DNA of 64,000 nucleotides from Sulfurovum sp. (GTDB lineage Bacteria; Campylobacterota; Campylobacteria; Campylobacterales; Sulfurovaceae). Positions 26,187-35,808 of the stretch are shown here, one piece after another (positions within the stretch are counted from its first letter, which is position 1; every line of letters starts with the position of its first letter). The notes beneath the pieces are model-generated. The model had not been told where the DNA came from. It worked only from the letters and a program-made list of their open reading frames with translations, and made no database searches. The position numbers were made by a program, and so were the translations under genes. The stretch spans positions 360,497 through 424,496 of the forward strand of contig JALWLD010000057.1 in assembly GCA_027081115.1 (NCBI GenBank), in the 5' to 3' direction.

Positions 26187-27125
26187 ATGAGCGGATATAT
26201 GATTTTTTCCGGAACATCAAACCCTGAACTTGCTGAAGAGATATCAGCCTACCTTGAAATGCCTCTTTCAAAAGCAACAATCAATCGTTTCTCTGATGGT
26301 GAGATCTCAGTTAAAATTGCAGAGTCTGTACGTGGTAAAGATGTATTTATCATTCAACCTACATCTGCACCGGCCAATGCGAACTTAATGGAACTGCTTA
26401 TTATGACAGATGCACTCAAACGTTCATCTGCCAACTCTATCACAGCTGTGGTACCATATTATGGTTACGCACGTCAGGACAGAAAAGCAGCACCTAGAGT
26501 GCCTATTACTGCAAAATTGGTTGCCAATCTTATGGAAACATCAGGGATCACACGTATGGTTACAGTAGATCTTCATGCTTCCCAGATACAAGGGTTTTTT
26601 GATATCCCGGTAGACAACCTTTATGGTGCGATCTTGTTTATGGATTATATCAGAGCGAAAAATTTCCCTAATCCGGTCATTGCTTCTCCAGATATCGGTG
26701 GGGTAGCCCGTGCAAGATACTTTGCATCTAAACTTGGACTTGATATGGTCATTGTCGATAAAAGACGTGAGAAGGCCAATGAGTCTGAGGTCATGAATAT
26801 CATTGGTGATGTAGAGGGTAAAGATGTCATCCTTATTGATGATATGGTAGATACAGCGGGAACTATGGTTAAAGCAGCATCTGCACTCAAAAAACTGGGT
26901 GCAACCTCAGTAATGGCATGTTGTACACACCCTGTACTTTCAGGACCTGCCTATGAGCGTATTGAAGAAGGGGAACTGGATGAGTTGGTAGTTGCCAATA
27001 CGATCCCTATGACAAAACTCTCGCCAAAGATCAAAATGCTTTCTACCGCTTCTATGCTCGGTGAAGTGATCAGAAGAGTACATAACAATGAGAGTGTTAA
27101 CTCACTCTTTGAAGCAAATACATAA
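26187..27125 (+). CDS. prs: Ribose-phosphate pyrophosphokinase
   Basis: Makes PRPP from ribose 5-phosphate and ATP. 312 aa from the ATG at 26187 (MSGYMIFSGTSNPELAEEI), preferred over 26118 because family members begin here. Motifs: RFSDGEISVKI, YYGYARQDRK, VDLHASQIQGFFDIPVDNLY, and the PRPP loop VILIDDMVDTAGTM. Housekeeping; followed after 57 bp by lepA. Confidence 0.96.
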   Translation: MSGYMIFSGTSNPELAEEISAYLEMPLSKATINRFSDGEISVKIAESVRGKDVFIIQPTSAPANANLMELLIMTDALKRSSANSITAVVPYYGYARQDRKAAPRVPITAKLVANLMETSGITRMVTVDLHASQIQGFFDIPVDNLYGAILFMDYIRAKNFPNPVIASPDIGGVARARYFASKLGLDMVIVDKRREKANESEVMNIIGDVEGKDVILIDDMVDTAGTMVKAASALKKLGATSVMACCTHPVLSGPAYERIEEGELDELVVANTIPMTKLSPKIKMLSTASMLGEVIRRVHNNESVNSLFEANT

Positions 27126-27182
27126 GATAAATATATCGTTTCTCAAGATACATATGGGAAACAATGGCAATAAGGAATAACA

Positions 27183-28994
27183 TTGGCAAAAGCAGTACCA
27201 CAGGAGAACATTCGTAACTTCTCCATCATCGCACACATAGACCATGGCAAATCTACTCTGGCAGATCGTATCATACAAGAGTGTGGTGCAGTTTCTGACC
27301 GACAGATGTCCGCACAGGTTATGGATACCATGGACATTGAAAAAGAGCGTGGTATTACCATTAAAGCACAGTCTGTACGTTTGGATTATGTCAAAGATGG
27401 TGAGCATTATATATTGAATCTTATTGACACTCCGGGTCACGTAGACTTCTCTTATGAAGTGAGTCGTTCTTTGGCCTCTTGTGAAGGTGCATTGCTTATT
27501 GTTGATGCTGCACAGGGGGTAGAAGCACAGACTATTGCCAATGTCTATATTGCCATAGAAAATGATTTGGAGCTTCTGCCTGTAGTAAATAAGATTGACC
27601 TGCCTGCTGCTGACCCTGACAGAGTACTCTCTGAGCTTGAAGAAGCTATTGGTATAGATGCTACGGAGCACAATCTTGTTTCTGCAAAAACAGGTGAAGG
27701 TGTTGCTGAATTGATCGACTCTATTGTAGAGCGTGTACCTGCACCGACAGGGAAAGAAGATGCACCTGCTAAAGCACTTATTTATGATTCATGGTTTGAC
27801 AATTACCTTGGTGCTTTGGCACTGGTACGTGTGTTTGAAGGAAGTATCAAGAAACGTCAGACTATCAAGATCATGGGAACCAAAGAAGAGCATCAGGTCC
27901 TTGACATGATGTATCCCAACCCTATCGCACCTATTAAAACCGATGAGATCCGTACCGGGGAAGTCGGTATTGTGGTTACTGGACTTAAAACTGTGGAGGG
28001 ACTTCAAGTAGGTGATACCATTACCGATGCGAAAAATCCTACATCTGAAATAATTGGTGGTTTTGAACCGGCCAAGCCTTTTGTTTTTGCCGGTATCTAT
28101 CCGATAGAAACAGATAAATTTGAAGAGTTACGTGATGCACTGAATAAACTTAAACTCAATGACTCCTCTTTGAGCTTTGAGCCGGAGTCCTCTATGGCGC
28201 TTGGTTCCGGGTTTCGTACAGGTTTCCTGGGTATGCTTCATATGGAAGTGATAAAAGAGCGTTTGGAGCGTGAGTTTAACCTTGAACTTATTGCTACGGC
28301 ACCTACTGTTGTCTATAGAGTAAAGCAGACAAATGGGGAAGAGTTTGAGATACAAAACCCATCTGAGTTACCTGAGCCGCAAAAAATTGAAAAAGTCTAT
28401 GAACCGTATGTCAAGGCAACGATTTTAACACCTCAGGAGTACTTGGGTAACCTCATAAAACTGCTCAATGACAGACGTGGTATACAGATCAAGATGGATT
28501 ACCTGAATGAAACACGTGTCCTTTTGGAATATGATATCCCTATGAATGAGATCGTGATGGATTTTTATGATAAACTAAAGTCTGTTACCAAAGGGTATGC
28601 GAGTTTTGACTATGAACCTATTGGTTTTAGAGAAGGGAATCTTGTGAAGCTTGACATACGCGTGGCAGGAGATGTAGTAGATTCACTCTCTATTATCGTA
28701 CCTGAAGATAAAGCACGAACAAGAGGGCTTGCTTTTGTGGCACAGCTTAAAGAACTTATCCCAAGACAACTTTTTGAAGTGGCTATTCAGGCGAGTATCG
28801 GTAACAATGTTATTGCCCGTTCTAACGTAAAATCCATGGGTAAAAATGTTACTGCAAAGTGTTATGGTGGAGATATTACCCGTAAACGCAAACTTTTAGA
28901 GAAACAAAAAGCAGGTAAGAAACGTATGAAATCTATTGGTAAAGTACAGGTACCTCAAGAGGCATTTATGGCTGTATTGAAGTTAGACAGTTAA
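27183..28994 (+). CDS. lepA: Elongation factor 4 (LepA)
   Basis: Ribosome back-translocase GTPase, 603 aa. It starts at TTG (27183), with AAGGAAT 7 bp upstream; the reading [20 protein letters not shown] then fits the family start. G1 is [15 protein letters not shown]3 is DTPGHVDF, G4 is NKIDLPAA, and the LepA-specific C-terminal domain ends [20 protein letters not shown]. The stop overlaps the ATG of the next gene by one base, so the two are coupled. Confidence 0.97.
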   Translation: MAKAVPQENIRNFSIIAHIDHGKSTLADRIIQECGAVSDRQMSAQVMDTMDIEKERGITIKAQSVRLDYVKDGEHYILNLIDTPGHVDFSYEVSRSLASCEGALLIVDAAQGVEAQTIANVYIAIENDLELLPVVNKIDLPAADPDRVLSELEEAIGIDATEHNLVSAKTGEGVAELIDSIVERVPAPTGKEDAPAKALIYDSWFDNYLGALALVRVFEGSIKKRQTIKIMGTKEEHQVLDMMYPNPIAPIKTDEIRTGEVGIVVTGLKTVEGLQVGDTITDAKNPTSEIIGGFEPAKPFVFAGIYPIETDKFEELRDALNKLKLNDSSLSFEPESSMALGSGFRTGFLGMLHMEVIKERLEREFNLELIATAPTVVYRVKQTNGEEFEIQNPSELPEPQKIEKVYEPYVKATILTPQEYLGNLIKLLNDRRGIQIKMDYLNETRVLLEYDIPMNEIVMDFYDKLKSVTKGYASFDYEPIGFREGNLVKLDIRVAGDVVDSLSIIVPEDKARTRGLAFVAQLKELIPRQLFEVAIQASIGNNVIARSNVKSMGKNVTAKCYGGDITRKRKLLEKQKAGKKRMKSIGKVQVPQEAFMAVLKLDS

Positions 28995-29443
28995 TGGGTT
29001 GGGCTATACATCTGCATTTGGTTGCAGCCATCGCCTGGATAGGCGGGGCATTTTTTATGTTTATGTTGGGTATCTCTTTACGAAATAAAGAGGATCAGGA
29101 TGCAGTTTATCCTCGTATTGGTCCTATTTACGGCTATTTTGAAACAGGTGCACTGATACTTATACTTATCTCCGGTATTACCATGATTAATGCGAATGGT
29201 CTGGTTATAGTACTTTTTGATACGCAGGTACATAATGTAGTCATCGATACTTTAAGACTAAAACTTATGATCGTAGCTGTGATCATTGTGCTTACCGCAG
29301 TACATTTTGCTATCTCTATGATGACACTTCATAAAGTAAAAACACCACTGCAGCGTTTTCTCTCAAAAGCATCTTCAATGGGGATCTTCATCCTTAATCT
29401 TTTTGTTCTTCACTATGCAATGGTTATAAGAGATATTCTCTAG
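28994..29443 (+). CDS. Four-helix membrane protein, CopD-like
   Basis: 149 aa with four predicted membrane helices. The first (HLHLVAAIAWIGGAFFMFML) has the His...W-x-GG pattern of the CopD/HemJ-like superfamily, and another His lies in the third helix (VHFAISMM). Function unknown; CopD relatives bind copper or haem. It is coupled to lepA through overlapping stop and start codons. I rate the family link as moderate. Confidence 0.65.
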   Translation: MGWAIHLHLVAAIAWIGGAFFMFMLGISLRNKEDQDAVYPRIGPIYGYFETGALILILISGITMINANGLVIVLFDTQVHNVVIDTLRLKLMIVAVIIVLTAVHFAISMMTLHKVKTPLQRFLSKASSMGIFILNLFVLHYAMVIRDIL

Positions 29444-29552
29444 CACTCTTTTATTTCCTCTGTGTCTTGGCATAGAGGAGCATACTTTCTGTAATGCTGT
29501 TTTTTCTATATAGGTATTTGAGATATACTTAGGAAAGCAAAGGAGATCTGGT

Positions 29553-30134
29553 ATGAACGATAAGATAAAAGAGATGATAGAAGAGATTGAGACAATGAAA
29601 AAGAGACTCGGAGAAGAGATCGTCAAACAGGAAGAGCATGCTAGTTATAAGATTCGCAATGGGTATGTAGAGTTTGAAAAAGAGATGTTTGAAAAACAAA
29701 AAGCAAATATGATGCATCTATGGGATTGGTTTAAAGAGATTCCCCTGCTGCAACTGTTCTCAGCCCCTGTTATTTATGCGATGGTCGTACCTGCTGTGAT
29801 ACTTGACATTATGCTTTTTATCTACCACAATGTAGTGTCACGGGTATTTAAGATCCAATTTGGGAAACGCAGTGACTACATTGTGTTTGATCGTCAATAC
29901 CTGGGTTACCTGAATATAGTTGAAAAACTGAATTGTCTATATTGTGCCTATTTTAACGGAGTCATGCAGTATGCTGCAGCCATAGCCGGCAGAACTGAAT
30001 TTTATTTCTGTCCTATTAAACATGCAAAAAAGATCGCTTACAAACATGAATTTTATGATGCTTTTTTACCGTATGGCTATGGCGATGCATATCAGAAAAA
30101 ATTAAAAGAGATTCGTAGTAAGAGTGAAGATTGA
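29553..30134 (+). CDS. Hypothetical membrane protein with N-terminal coiled coil
   Basis: 193 aa. Residues 1-55 form a charged coiled coil (KIKEMIEEIETMKKRLGEEI), a hydrophobic segment lies at about 65-90 (LFSAPVIYAMVVPAVILDIM), and a conserved-looking tail carries KLNCLYCAYFNG and EFYFCPIKHAKK, with three Cys residues that might bind metal or a cofactor. No family name can be given. It has its own start site with AAAGGAG upstream. Confidence 0.65.
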   Translation: MNDKIKEMIEEIETMKKRLGEEIVKQEEHASYKIRNGYVEFEKEMFEKQKANMMHLWDWFKEIPLLQLFSAPVIYAMVVPAVILDIMLFIYHNVVSRVFKIQFGKRSDYIVFDRQYLGYLNIVEKLNCLYCAYFNGVMQYAAAIAGRTEFYFCPIKHAKKIAYKHEFYDAFLPYGYGDAYQKKLKEIRSKSED

Positions 30135-30210
30135 CTTTTTCATAGTTATATGATATTATGAAATAAACTTTAGTTATAAGGAATAAAGGTTGGCTCAAAA
30201 AGGAGTCTGA

Positions 30211-31224
30211 ATGACTTATCATAAAAGTATGCAATATTATAAAAAAACTGAGGGAAAAGAGAAGATCACCTGCCTTCTCTGCCGTCACTATTGCCAGTTA
30301 AAAGAGGGACAGGCAGGACTGTGCGGTGTCAATAAAAATGAGAATGGTGTATTAATAAACCTGGTTTATGGATACCCTATCGCACTTAATGTGGATCCCA
30401 TAGAAAAAAAACCACTCTATCATATGCTTCCTGGAGCCAAAGTACTCTCTTTTGGAACTGTTGGGTGCAATTTCAAATGCAGTTTCTGTCAAAATTGGGA
30501 TATCTCTCAAGAATCAAAGATCAATACCAAGATAACGGTAAAACCAGAACAGATGGTTGACCTTGCTTTGGAACATAATACTCAAGCCATTGCTTATACC
30601 TATAATGAACCGACTGTTTTTTACCCGTATGCCAAAGATATTGGGCTCATTGCTAAAAAGAAGGGTCTTAAAAATATCTTTGTCTCCAACGGGTTTGAAT
30701 CCCCTGAAATTATTGAAGATATGGCTTCTTGGGTGGATGCTGCCAACATTGACCTTAAAAGTTGGGATGATGCCTACTATAAAAAATCTCTCAAAGGTGG
30801 ACTTGAAGAGGTAAAAGATACTTTGCGAAAAATGGTGGCTTTGGGCATATGGGTAGAGGTAACAACATTGATTATAGAAGGTCAAAACGATAGTGATGCA
30901 GATTTAATGCAGATGGCTGAGTTTATTGCACAGGATCTTGGTGTTGATGTGCCTTGGCACCTTTCTGCTTTTTTCCCAAACTATAAGATGTCAGAGCATG
31001 AAGCAACAAAGATAGCGACACTGCAACGTGCCAAAGAGATAGGAAAAAGAGCAGGGCTCTCTCATATCTATTTAGGTAATACTTCTCTTGATACTCATAC
31101 CTATTGTCCAGAGTGTGATACTTTACTTATAGAGAGAAGAGGATACCAGATCAGAAGTGTAGATTTAAAAAATACTACTTGCCCTCAGTGTAAAAAAGAG
31201 ATCAGAGGAATTTGGGAAAAATAA
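30211..31224 (+). CDS. amrS: AmmeMemoRadiSam-type radical SAM protein AmrS
   Basis: 337 aa. Radical SAM cluster motif CNFKCSFC (CX3CX2C) at about residues 85-92. An N-terminal Cys pattern (ITCLLCRHYCQL...GLCGV) and a C-terminal zinc-like set (CPECDTLL...CPQCKKEI) are typical of AmrS, a PflA-related enzyme of unknown substrate. The partner genes amrA and amrB are not in the window. Start at 30211 with AAAGGAG upstream. The 3' end overlaps the region before the transpeptidase gene. Confidence 0.85.
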   Translation: MTYHKSMQYYKKTEGKEKITCLLCRHYCQLKEGQAGLCGVNKNENGVLINLVYGYPIALNVDPIEKKPLYHMLPGAKVLSFGTVGCNFKCSFCQNWDISQESKINTKITVKPEQMVDLALEHNTQAIAYTYNEPTVFYPYAKDIGLIAKKKGLKNIFVSNGFESPEIIEDMASWVDAANIDLKSWDDAYYKKSLKGGLEEVKDTLRKMVALGIWVEVTTLIIEGQNDSDADLMQMAEFIAQDLGVDVPWHLSAFFPNYKMSEHEATKIATLQRAKEIGKRAGLSHIYLGNTSLDTHTYCPECDTLLIERRGYQIRSVDLKNTTCPQCKKEIRGIWEK

Positions 31225-31268
31225 TTTATATAACTACTTTTTATAATAAAATTAGATATTATACTTTT

Positions 31269-32507
31269 ATGAAAAAAATATTCTTTCTTTTTAGCTTTAC
31301 TTTTTTATGTGCACAGGCAGCAGATCCCGCTCTGATGGATTATCAGGAAAGATACAGTGTGTGCCATGCTAAAACAGATTTTCAAATAGCAAACTGTCTA
31401 CTCAATGGTAATTTGAACTATGCCAATTTTAGAGGTGATAGAAATGCCTATAGAAAGATCCGTACCAGTCAAATAAGTCAAGCAGTCAATGCAGGAGATG
31501 CTTATGGTTTTGTCATATCTCACCTACCGATTACAAGACGATATAATGGACTTATTGAATTTATTGACCATCTTTATGCCATAAAATATCAATACATTAC
31601 TCCGGAGTTTAAGGGAGATCATGAAGAAGATATTTTGCGTATGAAACGTATTTTTAATCTTTTGCAGGATGCAAACCTTTCCGAAACTGTAGAGGTTACG
31701 CCTGAGTTTGAAGAGGAAGTATTGAAGTTTCAGAATCGTTGGGGTTTGGCAGTGGATGGAGATATTGGGCCTCGTACCAAAAGAGCACTTCAAGTACCTA
31801 TACGTGCACTTATTCTCAAGGTAAAAAAGAATTTGACTTTGGAGAGAATCTCCCAGCCTAAACCGGAGGATTATATTTTGGTGAACATTCCAGAGTTTAA
31901 AATGCACTATTATGAGAACTATACTGAAGTACTTAATATGAAAGTGGTTGTAGGGAAAACAAAGATGAGAACACCTATCTTTAACCGAAACATGAAACAT
32001 GTGGTACTCAATCCAACCTGGAATGTACCCCCTTCAATCTACAAAAAAGAGTATGCACACCTTTCTGCTGCACAGTTGCGTAAACTTGGTTTGCGTTACG
32101 GGAGCGATGGTAAACTCTATCAACCCGCAGGTAGAAGAAATGCTTTGGGGCTTGTAAAGTTTCTTTTCCCAAACAGATTTAATGTCTATATGCATGACAC
32201 GCCTGCCAAAGGGCGTTTTCTAAGAACAACTCGGGCCTTTTCCCATGGTTGCATCAGATTGGAAAAACCTATGGATCTATTACATAAACTCGGTTACAGC
32301 TATCGTCCCGGGAAAACAACATGGAAGACCCTGGAAAAACAGATACCTGTTTTTGTAGAGTACCATACTGTCTGGGTAGACGAAGAGGATGTTGTTCAGC
32401 TTAGAGCTGACATTTACGGCTATGAAAAGAAACTTTTTTCTACATCTGTCAGACGTACAGCACCTCGTCCAAGACCTGTACGTAAAGATGTGATAAGTGA
32501 TTTTTAA
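31269..32507 (+). CDS. L,D-transpeptidase with peptidoglycan-binding domain (YcbB-like)
   Basis: 412 aa from the ATG at 31269, which gives a clean signal peptide (KKIFFLFSFTFLCAQA); a longer frame starts upstream at 31212. PG_binding_1 domain at about 150-180 (VLKFQNRWGLAVDGDIGPRT), then a YkuD catalytic domain with the nucleophile Cys in FSHGCIRLEKP (about residue 326). It crosslinks peptidoglycan or anchors proteins in the periplasm. It is smaller than E. coli LdtD (615 aa). Confidence 0.9.
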   Translation: MKKIFFLFSFTFLCAQAADPALMDYQERYSVCHAKTDFQIANCLLNGNLNYANFRGDRNAYRKIRTSQISQAVNAGDAYGFVISHLPITRRYNGLIEFIDHLYAIKYQYITPEFKGDHEEDILRMKRIFNLLQDANLSETVEVTPEFEEEVLKFQNRWGLAVDGDIGPRTKRALQVPIRALILKVKKNLTLERISQPKPEDYILVNIPEFKMHYYENYTEVLNMKVVVGKTKMRTPIFNRNMKHVVLNPTWNVPPSIYKKEYAHLSAAQLRKLGLRYGSDGKLYQPAGRRNALGLVKFLFPNRFNVYMHDTPAKGRFLRTTRAFSHGCIRLEKPMDLLHKLGYSYRPGKTTWKTLEKQIPVFVEYHTVWVDEEDVVQLRADIYGYEKKLFSTSVRRTAPRPRPVRKDVISDF

Positions 32508-32520
32508 TGTATAGGATTAT

Positions 32521-33348
32521 ATGTTTTCTATGAATATGACAGAAAATATAAAAAAAGCAAAACAACTGTTAGAAGAAGCAGATGCTATTTTCATTACTGC
32601 AGGAGCAGGGATGGGTGTAGACTCTGGTCTTCCTGATTTTAGAGGGGTTGAGGGGTTTTGGCAGGCGTACCCAAAAGCCAAAGAGTTGGGACTGAAGTTT
32701 GAGGAGATGGCAAATCCTGAATGGTTTGAATCTGACCCTCAGTTGGCTTGGGCCTTTTATGGACACAGGTTGCATCTTTACCGTGAGACTGTACCGCATG
32801 AAGGATTCAAGATGCTTTTGGATCTTTCTAATACTAAAAAATATGGAAGCTTTATTTTTACCTCCAATGTAGACGGACAGTTCCAAAAAGCAGGTTTCAA
32901 AGAAGATGCGATCATGGAGTGTCATGGGACGATCCATGAACTTCAATGTCTCGATAACTGTCAGGGTATGTTATGGTTTGCTGAAGATACCTTTATTGAA
33001 ATAGAGGAGGGCTTTAAAGCCAAAGAGCCTTTGCCAAGCTGTTCATTTTGTGGAGCAATGGCAAGACCCAATATTCTGATGTTTGGAGATTATGGTTGGG
33101 AGTATGCACGAACAGATGGTCAAAGAGAGAGATTGGTAAAGTGGATGGATAAACTCGAAGCTGAAGGTGCCCGACTTGCCATTATTGAGATAGGTGCGGG
33201 GACAGCTGTACCAACAGTACGAAATACCTCTGAACAGATAGCCAAACGTTTTAATGTGCCTTTGATCCGTATTAACCCTCGTGAGAGTTTTGATGCCAAG
33301 ATAGAATTGCCTATGGGGGCTTTGGAAGCCTTACAGAAGATCATCTAG
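32521..33348 (+). CDS. SIR2-family NAD-dependent protein deacetylase
   Basis: 275 aa sirtuin. NAD site ITAGAGMGVDSGLPDFRG, catalytic His in MECHGTIHELQC (about residue 134), and zinc-binding Cys pairs (LQCLDNC and SCSFCGAMARP). The usual GAS/GIPDFR is GMGVDSGLPDFR, a known variant. It may deacetylate proteins or act as an ADP-ribosyltransferase. It lies 13 bp after the transpeptidase and 8 bp before the ComF-like gene. Confidence 0.88.
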   Translation: MFSMNMTENIKKAKQLLEEADAIFITAGAGMGVDSGLPDFRGVEGFWQAYPKAKELGLKFEEMANPEWFESDPQLAWAFYGHRLHLYRETVPHEGFKMLLDLSNTKKYGSFIFTSNVDGQFQKAGFKEDAIMECHGTIHELQCLDNCQGMLWFAEDTFIEIEEGFKAKEPLPSCSFCGAMARPNILMFGDYGWEYARTDGQRERLVKWMDKLEAEGARLAIIEIGAGTAVPTVRNTSEQIAKRFNVPLIRINPRESFDAKIELPMGALEALQKII

Positions 33349-33356
33349 GAGGTGGT

Positions 33357-33935
33357 ATGCGTTGTTTCTCTTGTTCTAAACTCTCTTACCGTATTATTTG
33401 TAAGAGATGTCATGAGAAGCTTTTCCCTGTAAATATTCGTACTAAAAAAGTAGGGACAATGGATGTCATCTCTTTTTACCGTTACTCTACCATTGAATCT
33501 CTTTTACATACCAAGCATAAACCTGAAGGACACCGCATCTATAAAGCTTTAGCAGAGATGACGATGAAGCCTTTTATAGAAGAATTTTCAGAAAATAACG
33601 ATGGTGATGTTTATATTGTTGGTGTAGATGAGCATGTAAAGAGCGGATATGCACATGTAGCACTGCTGACTAAAGCTATGAAGAGAAAAAATTCTATTCC
33701 CCAGTATGCATCACTCTTGGCAACAAAAAGAGTGAATTATTCGGGTAAATCTTTACAGTTTCGTATAGACAACCCTCGTGAGTTTGTCTATACCGGTATA
33801 GAAGATGTTCATGCCATACTTGTAGATGATATTATCACAACGGGTATTACACTGCAAGAGGCACAAAAAGTACTGATGCAACATGGGGTGAATGTACTTT
33901 TTGCTCTGACCCTGGCAGATGTGGAAGAATTTTGA
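33357..33935 (+). CDS. ComF-like phosphoribosyltransferase-domain protein
   Basis: 192 aa. N-terminal zinc-finger-like cysteines (RCFSCSKLSYRIICKRCHEKL) followed by a PRTase domain with the PRPP loop AILVDDIITTGITLQEA. This is the ComF layout (DNA uptake/recombination in competent bacteria), though many members have no tested role. AGGAGG directly before the ATG confirms the start. Confidence 0.85.
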   Translation: MRCFSCSKLSYRIICKRCHEKLFPVNIRTKKVGTMDVISFYRYSTIESLLHTKHKPEGHRIYKALAEMTMKPFIEEFSENNDGDVYIVGVDEHVKSGYAHVALLTKAMKRKNSIPQYASLLATKRVNYSGKSLQFRIDNPREFVYTGIEDVHAILVDDIITTGITLQEAQKVLMQHGVNVLFALTLADVEEF

Positions 33936-33996
33936 TCTATTTGTATGATTGTGTACGTTCATGCATATTGGATTTTAGTGCTTATACTGTAGAGCA

Positions 33997-34620
33997 TCAA
34001 TCTTTAAATAGCAATTGATGCGTATGCATATCCATCCACTCATATGATTTTGGAACCAACAGATCTCTTTTTTTCATGTCGTCAAGAAGTTTTCTTGCAT
34101 CCCATGTTAAACTATTATTAGGAGGTGTATCATACATTACATACAGAATTCCCCCGGTATTGTTCCGTGTAGAGAACCCATAATAATTCCCCATCGTTTG
34201 ACTTAACCCACAGGCATAACTCTCTTTTGTATATATGATTGAAGCTTTTTGAAGTATTGAATGTTCCACGCATGTATCTTGAAACGTTCTTAAATCATGT
34301 ACATTGCTTTTCTGAGCACTGGATAATTTCTCTGGAAAATCGATCGAAAAATATCTTTTTCCGCTTTTTAAAACTGTTCTGGCTGTAGCTTCCAATACTG
34401 CATATGCAGTGATGGTAGCATTTGAAGCACGATTGAAAGAATTTGCATCAGGCATTTTTATGATATCTATACTATATTGTGATTGATTCACCCCTTTTTT
34501 AGGATAAGGTCCATATAAACGTATCTTTATAGTTGGTGCAGTGTGGTCATGGGTTGTGTAAGGTGTACACCCCATCAATAATATACTCAGTAAAATATAG
34601 GCTATGGTTCTTTTTTTCAT
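33997..34620 (-). CDS. Hypothetical lipoprotein
   Basis: 207 aa with a lipoprotein signal peptide (KKRTIAYILLSILLMGCTPY). The mature region has no motif I recognise; an Asn/Thr-rich segment near the C-terminus (TRNNTGGILYVMYDTPPNNS) suggests a beta-rich extracytoplasmic protein. It is convergent with the ComF-like gene and stands alone. Confidence 0.65.
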   Translation of the reverse strand: MKKRTIAYILLSILLMGCTPYTTHDHTAPTIKIRLYGPYPKKGVNQSQYSIDIIKMPDANSFNRASNATITAYAVLEATARTVLKSGKRYFSIDFPEKLSSAQKSNVHDLRTFQDTCVEHSILQKASIIYTKESYACGLSQTMGNYYGFSTRNNTGGILYVMYDTPPNNSLTWDARKLLDDMKKRDLLVPKSYEWMDMHTHQLLFKD

Positions 34621-34792
34621 CTGTTTTCTTTCTCCGTCGAAGTATGATGGTTCTCTTTATAAAATAATGGATAGGAGGCTATATTTAGACACCTGTTTCA
34701 ATCTTTTTTTGGGTATGCATTATTATTAGTAAAAGTTATTTTAGCACATTTTATTATTAATATACCTTATGTTCATTAGAGAAACTATCTCT

Positions 34793-35002
34793 TCAAAAAT
34801 TTAAATCTGAAACTCTGAATTTTTGAAACATAAAGAGGATGTTGGCAACAGTGCTCTCTTTGGGTGGTGTCCATATACCTACAAATATATCGAGATACTC
34901 CAGATACAAAGCAGTATTGTTATTGTCAAAGAGTAATTCAAGAGAGTCAACAATAGCTTTGAAAACAGTATACCCTTTATTAAATAGTTTTTTCTGAAGA
35001 TT
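34793..35002 (-). pseudogene. Decayed coding fragment (about 69 codons, no start)
   Basis: Within the 421-bp gap 34621-35041 the minus strand has an open reading of 69 codons that looks like real protein (ending in YLDIFVGIWTPPKESTVANI...QKFRVSDLNF) but lacks a sensible start: a TAG lies directly upstream and no ATG with a ribosome site is present. It is probably the 3' end of a lost gene. The rest of the gap (34621-34792) is AT-rich with nothing recognisable. Confidence 0.4.
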
Positions 35003-35041
35003 CTAAAGAGTAGGTTATAATATTACTTTAAGGAATTTATT

Positions 35042-35758
35042 ATGAATACATCTATCTATACTTTTTCTCTGTTTGATCTACTTTGGGTTATGATACCTGT
35101 TTTTATAGTGATCTTTATTTATATACGATGGACACAGGATAGAAGTACACTCTTTTATGCCTTGGGACGCATGCTGATTCAACTCATTCTCATTGGCTAT
35201 GTCCTTACCTATATCTTTGCTTCTGATTCTCCCTGGCTGATCATTCTCATTTTGTCGGTGATGCTGCTTGCAGCTTCTGTCATTGCTTTGAGACCACTTC
35301 AAAAACAGCAAAAACATATCTACTTTTACTCTTTTATTTCTATTGCTATAGGCGGTATTTTTACTCTGTTTATGGTGATTTTCGGTGTGTTGAACCTGAA
35401 CCCCTGGTATGAAGCCCGTTTTTTGATTCCTCTAGCTGGAATGATCTTTGCAAATTCCATGAATGCAGTGAGTATTGCTGCGGAACGCTATGCAATGGAA
35501 GAGGAGAGGGAACTTGTCTATGAAGAAGCCAGGGCAGTTTCCTATAAAGCGGCACTTATTCCCATCATTAATTCACTTTTTGCAGTAGGCTTGGTTTCTT
35601 TACCCGGAATGATGACTGGACAGATACTCTCAGGAGTAGACCCTTTGATCGCTGTGCGTTATCAGATGATGGTTATGCTGATGATCTTGGGTTCTGCCGG
35701 TATATCGGTTGCGGTGTACCTTATGCTTATGAAAAAGAGTAGTGAAAATAACGGCTAA
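35042..35758 (+). CDS. UPF0014/FetB-type ABC permease
   Basis: 238 aa, about six membrane helices, with the family signature LPGMMTGQILSGVDPLIAVRYQMMVM. E. coli FetB is the permease of the FetAB iron exporter. No FetA-like ATPase gene lies next to it, so the ATPase is elsewhere or absent. The upstream gene is only a remnant. Family sure, substrate unknown. Confidence 0.85.
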   Translation: MNTSIYTFSLFDLLWVMIPVFIVIFIYIRWTQDRSTLFYALGRMLIQLILIGYVLTYIFASDSPWLIILILSVMLLAASVIALRPLQKQQKHIYFYSFISIAIGGIFTLFMVIFGVLNLNPWYEARFLIPLAGMIFANSMNAVSIAAERYAMEEERELVYEEARAVSYKAALIPIINSLFAVGLVSLPGMMTGQILSGVDPLIAVRYQMMVMLMILGSAGISVAVYLMLMKKSSENNG

Positions 35759-35808
35759 CCAAATTTAAGTATAATAGTCTTTTGAGAAAGTACGCAACAA
35801 GGAAAAAA

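Noticed and set aside
27102-27671. 189-codon minus-strand reading over the prs/lepA junction
   Set aside because: Antisense to the conserved LepA GTPase domain; Cys/Tyr-rich composition is typical of a shadow frame.
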